DNA of 33,642 nt, taken from NCBI GenBank assembly GCA_003134435.1, contig PLBE01000126.1, forward strand, positions 114,987 to 148,628. Reading direction: 5' to 3'. Below are positions 17,616-24,534 of this stretch, one piece after another. How positions within the stretch are numbered: position 1 is the first letter of the stretch; each line of letters opens with the position of its first letter. This DNA comes from Acidobacteriaceae bacterium (GTDB taxonomy: Bacteria > Acidobacteriota > Terriglobia > Terriglobales > Acidobacteriaceae). The notes under the pieces are model-generated. The model was not told the origin of the DNA. It made no database searches and saw only the letters and a program-made list of their open reading frames with translations. The position numbers and the translations under genes are program-made.

Positions 17616-18170
17616 ATGCAAAACGAGGAGCAAACCAAACTCCGACTGCTTGTTCGCCGAAACAAAGGGCGCATGGAGTGTCCGTCCTATGCTACCGAGC
17701 TCTCGCACTTGCTGAAAGCCGAGATCCACCCGAGTGACATTCTTGCCCTTGAGGAGACCGACAGTTTTCTATCAATTCACCATGCCCAAGCAGGGAGAAG
17801 CGCCAAGGAAAAAGGTTTTGCGTTTAAGAAAACCTGGAGATACAAGCCCTTGGCCACGTGGACTAACCTATGCAGGGAACTTGGAGAGAAGCTGTGCGAG
17901 GTGCCAGCGGTTTTATTCGTAGGCCCCTACGAATTCTGCGGCGGGGTCAAAGTGAAAGCCGGCAGAGCACTCAACGCGGCCCCCTCGCTCTTGGAGTTTG
18001 ACAGAGACACCGTTACGTTGCAGTCCTTCTCTATGGAATCGGGACTCTTTCTGGATCTCTTCGAAGAAAATTCGGAGTGGTTCGTCGAGCTGGCTGTGTG
18101 GGGTGCTTGGAAGGTGCTGGCAGAAGAGCTAGGACCGTTTCCTGAAGGGAACCATAATGAGCATTGCTGA
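17616..18170 (+). CDS. Hypothetical protein between deoC and aldehyde dehydrogenase
   Basis: A 184-residue soluble protein I do not recognise. It has no signal peptide or membrane segment. Visible features are an N-terminal basic stretch (LRLLVRRNKGR), KKTWRYKPLATWTNL in the middle, FVGPYEFCGGVKVK, and an acidic, aromatic C-terminal part (LFLDLFEENSEWFVELAVWGAW). ATG at 17616 is used, with a weak GAGAAG before it. GTG at 17598 would overlap the deoC stop as GTGA. The end overlaps the aldehyde dehydrogenase start by 14 bases, so it is co-translated with the deo genes. Its DNA looks less GC-rich and less C-ending than both neighbours, which could mean later insertion into the operon. Confidence 0.7.
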   Translation: MQNEEQTKLRLLVRRNKGRMECPSYATELSHLLKAEIHPSDILALEETDSFLSIHHAQAGRSAKEKGFAFKKTWRYKPLATWTNLCRELGEKLCEVPAVLFVGPYEFCGGVKVKAGRALNAAPSLLEFDRDTVTLQSFSMESGLFLDLFEENSEWFVELAVWGAWKVLAEELGPFPEGNHNEHC

Positions 18171-20697
18171 AAAGTTTGTGAGCATGGAATACGGGCCGGC
18201 TCCGGAAGATTCGAAAGAAGCGTCGGCGTGGCTGGAGCGCCATGGCTACCGCTTCCAACATTTCATTGGTGGTGGATGGATCGCACCTGCGGCGGGAGAG
18301 TATTTCGATACGGTCGATCCTTCGAACGGCGAGAGACTCGCGTCAGTTGCGCAGGGGTCGGCGGCGGACGTTGATGCGGCGGTCAAAGCTGCGCGGGGCG
18401 CGGTTTCTGGATGGCGAGCCCTAACTCCACATGCCCGCGCCCGCTACCTCTATGCCATCGCCCGCCTGGTCCAGAAGCATTCCAGGCTGCTCGCTGTCCT
18501 CGAAACCATGGACAATGGCAAGCCCATCCGCGAGAGTCGCGACATCGATATTCCGCTGGTCGCCCGGCATTTCTATCACCACGCCGGCTGGGCGCAACTC
18601 CTCGACCGGGAGTTCCCCGAGTACCTTCCCTGCGGCGTCGTCGGCCAGATCATCCCCTGGAATTTCCCGCTGCTGATGCTGGCCTGGAAAATTGCGCCCG
18701 CCCTGGCGACGGCAAACACGGTCGTGCTAAAGCCCGCGGAATTCACGCCCCTGACCGCGCTCGTTTTCGCCGAAATCTGCCAGGAAGCCGGTTTGCCCGC
18801 CGGTGTAGTCAACATCGTCACCGGCGACGGCTCAACCGGAGAGGCAATCGTCAAGCATGCCGACGTCGACAAGATCGCATTCACCGGCTCTACCGAAGTC
18901 GGACGCTCCATCCGCGCCGCCACCGCGACCACCCACAAGCGCCTTTCCCTTGAACTCGGCGGCAAGTCCCCCTTCATCGTCTTCGAAGACGCCGACCTCG
19001 ACAGCGCCGTCGAAGGCCTGGTCGATGGCATCTGGTTCAATCAGGGGCAAGTCTGTTGCGCGGGCTCGCGCCTGCTCATGCAGGAGAGCGTTGCCGAAAC
19101 TCTGCTCGCCAAAATTCAGGACCGCATGAGCACCCTGCGCATCGGCGCCCCGCTCGACAAAGCCATCGACATTGGCGCCGTCGTTGCCCAAGTGCAACTC
19201 GACCGCATCCGCAAACTGGTCGACCAGGGCGTCGCCGACGGCGCCACTTGCTGGCAGCCCCAGGTCACCTTGCCGTCACGCGGATTCTTTTATCCGCCCA
19301 CTCTCTTGAGCAACGTGCATCCGACCTCCATCGTGGCGCAGCAGGAAATCTTCGGCCCCGTCCTCGCCGCCATGACTTTCCGCACGCCGGCGGAAGCGGT
19401 GGAACTCGCCAACAATACGGTGTATGGCCTGGCGGCCTGCGTCTGGAGCGAGAGCATCAACGTTGCCTTGCATGTTGCGGCGCAACTTAAAGCGGGAGTC
19501 GTCTGGGTCAACTGCACCAACCTGTTCGACGCCTCCTGCGGCTTCGGCGGCTACCGCGAAAGCGGCTACGGTCGCGAAGGCGGACGCGAAGGGCTGCTCG
19601 AATACATGGAACCGGCCTGGTTCAAAGAAACACCATTCCAGACCGGGAAGGGCGCGAGTTCACTCGTGCCACAACCGGCACAAGAAAAAGATGCGGCTTC
19701 ACAGGCTGCTGAACAAAGCCGGTTCGTATCAGGATATCGCTTTAGCGATATCGCAAGTCACTCTGGAATCAATGCCCCTTTAGGGGCTGAGGGGCACACG
19801 GCGACTTCTTCATCAGCCTCTTCAGCCGCTGGGGGAGATAGATCAGACAGCGCTCCCGCCATCGACCGTACCGTCAAGCTCTATATCGGAGGCAAGCAGG
19901 CCCGCCCCGACTCAGGTTACAGCACGGAAGTCCGCGCCACCGACGGACGCCTCCTCGGCGAAGCCCCCCTCGGCAATCGCAAAGACATTCGGAACGCGGT
20001 CGAAGCCGCGCGCAAAGCCACTGCATGGGGAAAGGCCACGGCGCACAATCGCGCTCAGGTTCTCTATTACTGCGCCGAGAATCTTTCCCAGAGGCGCGAT
20101 GAAATCGCCCAGCGCCTCGCCGCCGTGGTCGGCGATAAACAAGCTGCTGCGGAACTGGACCTCGGCATCGAACGCATCTTCTCCTACGCCGCCTGGGCCG
20201 ATAAGTTTGACGGCGCGGTTCACAATCCCCCGTTCCGCAATGTCACCCTCGCCATGCACGAAGCCATCGGAACGCTCGGCATCCTCTGTCCGCGGCAGGC
20301 GCCACTCCTTGGATTTCTTTCCCTGGTGATGCCCGCGCTCGCGCTTGGCAACACCGTGATCGCGATTCCTTCAGAAGCCTATCCGCTGATCACCGGCGAC
20401 CTTTATCAGCTTTTTGACACCAGCGACCTGCCTGCGGGAGCGCTCAATATCGTGACCGGATACGCCTCCCAACTACTCAAGCCACTCGCGGAACACGACG
20501 ACCTCGACGCCATCTGGTGCTTTGGAGATGAAGCCAGCGCCGCCGCGGCCAAGGCCATGTCAGTCGGCAATCTCAAACAGGTTTGGACCAACGAAGGCCG
20601 CGCCATCGACTGGTTCAATCGGAACGTGGCAGAGGGCCGCTGGTTCCTGGAGCACGCTACACAGATAAAGAACATCTGGGTTCCGTACGGCGAATAA
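18157..20697 (+). CDS. ALDH16-type double-domain aldehyde dehydrogenase
   Basis: An 846-residue protein with two aldehyde-dehydrogenase domains. The first (about 30-490) is complete: PWNFPLLM (167-174), GSTEVG (244-249), catalytic Glu266 in LELGGK and catalytic Cys300 in GQVCCAG. The second (about 572-846) keeps the fold outline but has no GQxC and no ELGGK, so it should be inactive. That layout matches the ALDH16 family. A low-complexity linker (about 491-571) joins them and contains palindromic repeat DNA. NAD-dependent oxidation of an aldehyde is the expected activity; next to deoC the substrate is probably acetaldehyde. ATG at 18157 lies inside the end of the preceding gene. Family call good, substrate inferred from context. 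Confidence 0.92.
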   Translation: MSIAEKFVSMEYGPAPEDSKEASAWLERHGYRFQHFIGGGWIAPAAGEYFDTVDPSNGERLASVAQGSAADVDAAVKAARGAVSGWRALTPHARARYLYAIARLVQKHSRLLAVLETMDNGKPIRESRDIDIPLVARHFYHHAGWAQLLDREFPEYLPCGVVGQIIPWNFPLLMLAWKIAPALATANTVVLKPAEFTPLTALVFAEICQEAGLPAGVVNIVTGDGSTGEAIVKHADVDKIAFTGSTEVGRSIRAATATTHKRLSLELGGKSPFIVFEDADLDSAVEGLVDGIWFNQGQVCCAGSRLLMQESVAETLLAKIQDRMSTLRIGAPLDKAIDIGAVVAQVQLDRIRKLVDQGVADGATCWQPQVTLPSRGFFYPPTLLSNVHPTSIVAQQEIFGPVLAAMTFRTPAEAVELANNTVYGLAACVWSESINVALHVAAQLKAGVVWVNCTNLFDASCGFGGYRESGYGREGGREGLLEYMEPAWFKETPFQTGKGASSLVPQPAQEKDAASQAAEQSRFVSGYRFSDIASHSGINAPLGAEGHTATSSSASSAAGGDRSDSAPAIDRTVKLYIGGKQARPDSGYSTEVRATDGRLLGEAPLGNRKDIRNAVEAARKATAWGKATAHNRAQVLYYCAENLSQRRDEIAQRLAAVVGDKQAAAELDLGIERIFSYAAWADKFDGAVHNPPFRNVTLAMHEAIGTLGILCPRQAPLLGFLSLVMPALALGNTVIAIPSEAYPLITGDLYQLFDTSDLPAGALNIVTGYASQLLKPLAEHDDLDAIWCFGDEASAAAAKAMSVGNLKQVWTNEGRAIDWFNRNVAEGRWFLEHATQIKNIWVPYGE
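19733..19787. repeat. In-frame palindromic repeat in the ALDH16 linker
   Basis: Two hairpins stand close together inside the gene: GATATCGC-TTTA-GCGATATC (19733-19752, perfect 8-base arms) and GCCCC-TTTA-GGGGC (19774-19787, perfect 5-base arms). Both share the loop TTTA. They encode linker residues around GYRFSDIASHSGINAPLGAEG. This looks like an inserted dispersed palindromic element that stayed in frame. Confidence 0.6.
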
Positions 20698-20711
20698 AAT
20701 CATTGAATCAC

Positions 20712-20807
20712 TTGGTCATTCAGTCGCTGAATCATTGTGGATCTAGGTTCCTGGCTGGTTTTGATGAAGGATTCAACGTCTGGATGATTCGATGATTCAA
20801 TGACCAA
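20712..20807. repeat. Interrupted inverted repeat after the ALDH16 gene
   Basis: TTGGTCATT (20712-20720) pairs with AATGACCAA (20799-20807), and TGAATCAT (20728-20735) pairs with ATGATTCA (20792-20799). A seven-base bulge interrupts one arm. It fills most of the 118-base gap between the ALDH16 gene and the TrpF-like gene and is much more AT-rich than its surroundings. It could be a small non-autonomous repeat or an mRNA stem; no T-run marks it as a terminator. Confidence 0.55.
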
Positions 20808-20815
20808 ATAGACGC

Positions 20816-21508
20816 ATGAAACCATCCCCCACGCCCCGAGTGAAAATCTGCTGCATCGCCAGTGTCGACGAAGCCGCTCTAGCCGTCGACTGTGGAGCGT
20901 CCGCTCTCGGCCTGGTTTCTCACATGCCCAGCGGACCAGGCATCATCCGTGATGAGCAAATCGCGGAAATCGCCGCCACCGTTCCGCCCGCCATCGGAAC
21001 CTTCCTGCTGACCTCACGGCAACAAGTCGCCGACATCATCGCGCAACAGCGCTTCTGCCGCACCAATACGATTCAGATCTGCGATCGCCTCCTCCACGGC
21101 ACTCATCGCGATCTGAAAGTGGCTTTGCCCGGAATTTCCATCGTCCAGGTCATCCACGTGACCGGACCCGAGTCGATCGACGAAGCCGTGCGCGTGGCCC
21201 CCCATGTAGATGCCATCCTGCTCGACTCCGGCAACCAGAAACTTGCCATCAAACAATTAGGCGGCACCGGACGAACTCACGATTGGACGGTCAGTCGCGC
21301 CATCCGCGAACGCATCGCCGTCCCCCTGTTTCTCGCCGGAGGCCTCACTCCTGAAAACGTCGCCCACGCCATCGCTGACGTGGCGCCCTTCGGCCTCGAC
21401 GTATGTTCTGGAGTCCGCACTGCCGGCCGCCTTGACTCCACCAAACTCCAGCGTTTCTTTGCTGCCGTGCGCCATGCCCCCGCGCAATCCCCAAGGAGTG
21501 TTGTCTAA
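20816..21508 (+). CDS. Phosphoribosylanthranilate isomerase (TrpF)-like protein, probable paralogue
   Basis: A 230-residue beta/alpha barrel of TrpF type. The general-base Cys is kept in VKICCIAS (the usual KICG reads KICC), as are the Asp in ILLDSGN, GGTGRTHDW, LAGGLTPENV and LDVCSGVRTAG. The first substrate loop, normally FxxxSPRyv, reads HMPSGPGII, and I recall proteins with this loop forming a clade apart from true TrpF. No other tryptophan gene is near; upstream are deoC and ALDH16. An isomerase acting on a ribosyl or deoxyribosyl phosphate is therefore as plausible as tryptophan synthesis. ATG at 20816 has no clear Shine-Dalgarno. Fold secure, role uncertain. Confidence 0.8.
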   Translation: MKPSPTPRVKICCIASVDEAALAVDCGASALGLVSHMPSGPGIIRDEQIAEIAATVPPAIGTFLLTSRQQVADIIAQQRFCRTNTIQICDRLLHGTHRDLKVALPGISIVQVIHVTGPESIDEAVRVAPHVDAILLDSGNQKLAIKQLGGTGRTHDWTVSRAIRERIAVPLFLAGGLTPENVAHAIADVAPFGLDVCSGVRTAGRLDSTKLQRFFAAVRHAPAQSPRSVV

Positions 21509-21535
21509 TGTACGATGAAACGTGCAGGGTTCGCG

Positions 21536-21564
21536 TTGACTTTTGCGAGCCCTACAGGCAAACT
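21536..21564 (+). promoter_or_regulatory. Possible promoter of the anti-sigma module
   Basis: TTGACT at 21536-21541, a 17-base spacer and CAAACT at 21559-21564 (weak -10). It would start transcription about 90 bases before the RsbW-like ATG at 21660. Confidence 0.3.
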
Positions 21565-21659
21565 CTCAATTCGCCCGTTCCACGCATTTGGGCAGGCCCG
21601 ATCAGCCCGGCGTCAACGTCGCAAACGAGGCGAGGATTGACTCAGGAATCGTTCAATCT

Positions 21660-22106
21660 ATGTCCGCAGACCGCGTCTCGTATACACTCGATTCGACGCT
21701 GGAGACGGTAAACAACGCCGAAGAGACGGCTGGCCGCATGGCGGCCGAAGCCGGCTTCGACGAAGAGGAGATCATGAAGATCTCCATGGCGGTCCGCGAA
21801 GCCGCCGTAAACGCAGTGTTGCATGGCAATGCCTACGACCCGAGCAAAAAGGTTACGCTCGCGTTTGAACGTACCGCCCACGACCTGGTCATCGTCATTC
21901 GCGATCAGGGCAACGGCCTCGACGCCAGCAAGATTCCGGATCCTTTGGCGCCGGATAACCTCATGAAGACCTCGGGACGAGGCATTTTCCTGATACGCTC
22001 GTTCATGGATGTGGTGGAAATCCACCCCTCCCAAACGGGCACCGAACTTAGAATGATCAAGCACGTCCACGGCAACCCCGCGGATTCCAAGGAGGCTCCC
22101 CAGTGA
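21660..22106 (+). CDS. Anti-sigma factor serine kinase, RsbW/HATPase type
   Basis: A 148-residue GHKL-ATPase-fold protein of the RsbW/SpoIIAB group, which binds a sigma factor (or other partner) and phosphorylates its antagonist. Visible boxes are the N box [13 protein letters not shown]1 DQGNGLD and G2 [17 protein letters not shown] at 21660 gives the normal family length; the frame is open further upstream to 21543 but without family similarity. It overlaps the STAS antagonist gene by four bases. No sigma factor gene is in the window, so the target is elsewhere or is not a sigma factor. Confidence 0.9.
   Translation: MSADRVSYTLDSTLETVNNAEETAGRMAAEAGFDEEEIMKISMAVREAAVNAVLHGNAYDPSKKVTLAFERTAHDLVIVIRDQGNGLDASKIPDPLAPDNLMKTSGRGIFLIRSFMDVVEIHPSQTGTELRMIKHVHGNPADSKEAPQ
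22089..22095 (+). promoter_or_regulatory. Ribosome binding site deciding a GTG start
   Basis: AAGGAGG lies seven bases before GTG at 22103 and 13 bases before the next ATG (22109), which favours the GTG overlapping the stop of the kinase gene. Confidence 0.65.
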
Positions 22107-22450
22107 GCATGAAGTCCAGTACTCGTCAGGTGGATGGCGTCACAATTGTCGACCTCAGCGGCCGAATCACCCTCGGCGAAGGCAGCGTTGTTCTGCGCGA
22201 TACCGTGCGCGACTTGCTTTCCAAGGGACAGAAGAAGATCCTGTTGAACCTCGGCGACGTGAACTATATCGACAGCTCCGGTATCGGCGAGTTGGTCAGC
22301 GCCTTCACCACCGCAAAAAACCAGGGCGGCGAACTCAAACTGCTCAACCTCACAAAGAAGGTCCACGACCTGCTTCAGATCACCAAACTCTACACCGTCT
22401 TCGACGTCAAGGAAGATGAAGCGGCAGCCGTGAAATCCTTCACTAAATAA
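22103..22450 (+). CDS. Anti-sigma factor antagonist, STAS domain (RsbV/SpoIIAA type)
   Basis: A 115-residue single STAS domain. The phosphorylation site is in [11 protein letters not shown] (54-64), with Ser58 or Ser59 the likely target of the kinase encoded just upstream. When unphosphorylated, such proteins bind the kinase and free its target. The start is GTG (GTGA overlap with the previous stop), backed by a perfect AAGGAGG. Kinase and antagonist form a tight two-gene module ending at a hairpin near 22534. Confidence 0.92.
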   Translation: MSMKSSTRQVDGVTIVDLSGRITLGEGSVVLRDTVRDLLSKGQKKILLNLGDVNYIDSSGIGELVSAFTTAKNQGGELKLLNLTKKVHDLLQITKLYTVFDVKEDEAAAVKSFTK

Positions 22451-22533
22451 AACGCTACGCCTTGGCTTCGTACCTGCATTGCACTGTGCGCGCACACGCT
22501 TGCATTGCGGTGTGAGAGGCCGGGCATCGTCTG

Positions 22534-22556
22534 GCGACGGGGTTGTGCCCCGTCGC
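22534..22556 (+). terminator. Terminator-like hairpin after the RsbW/RsbV module
   Basis: GCGACGGGG (22534-22542), loop TTGTG, CCCCGTCGC (22548-22556): nine perfect pairs, followed by a T-rich but interrupted stretch. It lies 84 bases after the STAS gene. It could also be a dispersed palindrome. Confidence 0.5.
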
Positions 22557-22669
22557 TTGCTTCCCTTTTCGGGACGCCCCCGTCACTATTTTCGCCCGCC
22601 TGACTCCCGAGACACCGCTCCACCCCCTAGAATCAAACTCAGGCCTCACTTCTCCGCGGCCAAGTCAAC

Positions 22670-23203
22670 ATGCGTCTTACCCTCACTCTCCTGTTGCCCG
22701 CCCTTGCCATCACTCTCGCAACCCATCGACTCTCTTTCGCCAGTCATCCTTCTCCGCATAACTGCGTCGCTTTCACCGAAGCCGGCCAGCACGTAGGCAC
22801 GGCCCAATGCGTCCGCGGAACCGTCCTGCACGTCGATGATGGCCGCAACGGCGCCAAACTCCTCAACTTCTGCGCACCCACAAAAAACCAGACCTGTCCC
22901 TTCACCGTGATCGTTTTCCCGCACGATCTCAAAAAAATGGGCGACATTCGCGAGCTCGAAGGCCGGCAGATCGAAATCAAGGGAACAATCCAGGACCACG
23001 ACGGACGCGCCCAGATCATCTTGCGCCGTTCCCAACAGCTCGGCGAAAGCGCCTTCCGTTTATTTCCTCCCGTGCCCGCCGACTACGACGTCGAGCGCCA
23101 GGGCAACAACCGTTCCGGGAGATACAGTCTCCCCAAGGCCAAAAAGAGCACCACCAAACAAGGCGAACCGGTTCCGATCGAGGATCCCGGAGAACCACAA
23201 TAA
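22670..23203 (+). CDS. Small secreted OB-fold-like protein
   Basis: A 177-residue exported protein. The signal peptide covers about 1-25 (LSFASH near its end). The core (about 40-125) reads VGTAQCVRGTVLHV, then LLNFC, then FTVIVFPHDL, then LEGRQIEIKGTIQDHDGR, a beta pattern resembling nucleic-acid-binding OB-folds of the tRNA_anti/YdeI type. Four Cys after the signal (residues 32, 47, 68, 76) could form two disulfides. The last 40 residues are Lys/Pro/Glu-rich and probably disordered. ATG at 22670 lacks a strong Shine-Dalgarno. Fold is a guess from pattern; function unknown. Confidence 0.75.
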   Translation: MRLTLTLLLPALAITLATHRLSFASHPSPHNCVAFTEAGQHVGTAQCVRGTVLHVDDGRNGAKLLNFCAPTKNQTCPFTVIVFPHDLKKMGDIRELEGRQIEIKGTIQDHDGRAQIILRRSQQLGESAFRLFPPVPADYDVERQGNNRSGRYSLPKAKKSTTKQGEPVPIEDPGEPQ

Positions 23204-23260
23204 CTCCCGCCTCCATTGTTTTCGCGGCTCGACGATTTCGGCTAAGTCCCGCAACCGGCG

Positions 23261-24529
23261 TCACACCATCCCCTTGCGCAATTCTTCCAGCGGATACTTC
23301 GTCCCCCGCCACACGATGCCGTCGTTCCACAGGGCGTGTGCCATGGAGCGCAGCAATATGTAGATAAACAGACTGGTCCCAACCGGATGCAGAAAAAAAT
23401 AGTAGGGCGGCACCACCGACCTCATCGAAATTCCGTAATAAAGCAAAAACAGCGAAACCAACGCAATAACGTAAGGAATACGCGCCCATCCCTGCGCCAG
23501 CCAAACGCCCAGAAATGGCCCCAGATTCAGAAAAGCCAGCCCCACCACTGTGATCAACGTTCGCGGCCATTGAAAAGAAAGGACCGCAAAAAAATTCTTG
23601 GTGAGATTATCGACGATGCCAAACGCGCCTTTCGCCCAGTGCAGGGAAATCAGATCCTCCCCGGAAACATTGCGCTGCCTGAACCCCGCATTCTTTACCA
23701 CCTTGCCCAACTTCATGTCGTCGATCACTTCCATGCGCAAGGCCCGATACGTGCCCACCGCCTCATAGACTGACCGCCGGACCATATTGAAAGCGCCCAC
23801 CCCCATGTGGTCCCGCGCCTTGGGATCGGCAACCTTCCACGGCCGGTGTCCAAAAACAAAAAGCACCTGGAAGAAAGCGATCATCATTCTCTCGCCCCAA
23901 CTCTTCATCACCATGCGCGGGAAAAGTACCACGTGGTCGGCGCGTTCAGCCTCCGCATAACCAACCGCGCGACGCAGCGAATCAGGCTTGAACAGAACAT
24001 CGGCGTCGGTGAACAGCAACCACTCCCCCGTCGCCTGCCGCCCCGCCGTCCACATGGCATGGGTTTTTCCCAACCACCCCGACGGCAATTCTGCAATGTG
24101 GATCACCTTCAGGCGTGTAGTGCGGACACTCTTGTCCGCTTCTGTTTGCAGTTCAGATGCTGCCCACACACCGGCCAGGGTGCCCGCGCCACACCAACTA
24201 TTCGAGGCGGCAACCTCGTCCATGATCTGCCCGGTGCGGTCCGTCGAGCGGTCGTTGACGGCAATAACCTCGTAATTCGAATAGTCAAGGACGAGCAACC
24301 CCGTCAGCGTCTCGCGAATATGCTCCTCTTCGTTGCGAGCGGGAACGATAATGGCGACTCCAGGCTCGCCGCCCTCGGCCGCTGCCCTGCGATCCCACTC
24401 GGATCGTGAAATATCCGCGACGCTCGGCATTCCGATTGCCGCTTCCACAATCCGCGAAAGCCACGCCAGCGCCAGAACCCCACCCGCAATCCAATTCCAT
24501 GCCGCCCAGTGCAAGATGTGCCAATGCAT
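23261..24529 (-). CDS. Membrane glycosyltransferase family 2 (HpnB/CrtQ-like)
   Basis: A 422-residue GT-A enzyme with an N-terminal hydrophobic helix (about 12-33) and several helices at the C-terminus (about 320-400). Motifs are AIIVPARNEEEHI (59-71), VNDRSTDRTG (91-100), the metal-binding FTDADV (173-178), and EVIDDMKLG (267-275) for the late acidic pair. The arrangement resembles hopene-associated HpnB and carotenoid GT2 enzymes. Residues about 112-139 are an insertion encoded by palindromic repeat DNA between the nucleotide-binding half and the LPSGWLGKTHAMW block. It starts five bases after the MFS gene stop, so the two are co-transcribed. Donor and acceptor are unknown; hpnJ lies 6 kb away on the other strand. 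Confidence 0.88.
   Translation of the reverse strand: MHWHILHWAAWNWIAGGVLALAWLSRIVEAAIGMPSVADISRSEWDRRAAAEGGEPGVAIIVPARNEEEHIRETLTGLLVLDYSNYEVIAVNDRSTDRTGQIMDEVAASNSWCGAGTLAGVWAASELQTEADKSVRTTRLKVIHIAELPSGWLGKTHAMWTAGRQATGEWLLFTDADVLFKPDSLRRAVGYAEAERADHVVLFPRMVMKSWGERMMIAFFQVLFVFGHRPWKVADPKARDHMGVGAFNMVRRSVYEAVGTYRALRMEVIDDMKLGKVVKNAGFRQRNVSGEDLISLHWAKGAFGIVDNLTKNFFAVLSFQWPRTLITVVGLAFLNLGPFLGVWLAQGWARIPYVIALVSLFLLYYGISMRSVVPPYYFFLHPVGTSLFIYILLRSMAHALWNDGIVWRGTKYPLEELRKGMV
24122..24139. repeat. In-frame palindrome inside the glycosyltransferase gene
   Basis: GCGGACA-CTCT-TGTCCGC, perfect 7-base arms, in a stretch (about 24110-24200) encoding the extra residues CGAGTLAGVW...ADKSVRTTR that sit where GT2 relatives have no such segment. 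It looks like an inserted dispersed repeat kept in frame. Confidence 0.55.
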
Positions 24530-24534
24530 TCTGC

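Noticed and set aside
21508-21711. 67-codon frame starting in a TAATG overlap with the TrpF-like stop, with AAGGAG upstream
   Set aside because: It runs out of frame into the RsbW-like gene, its product is Arg/Ser/Pro-rich with no recognisable features, and the AAGGAG may be coincidental. Kept only as a note.
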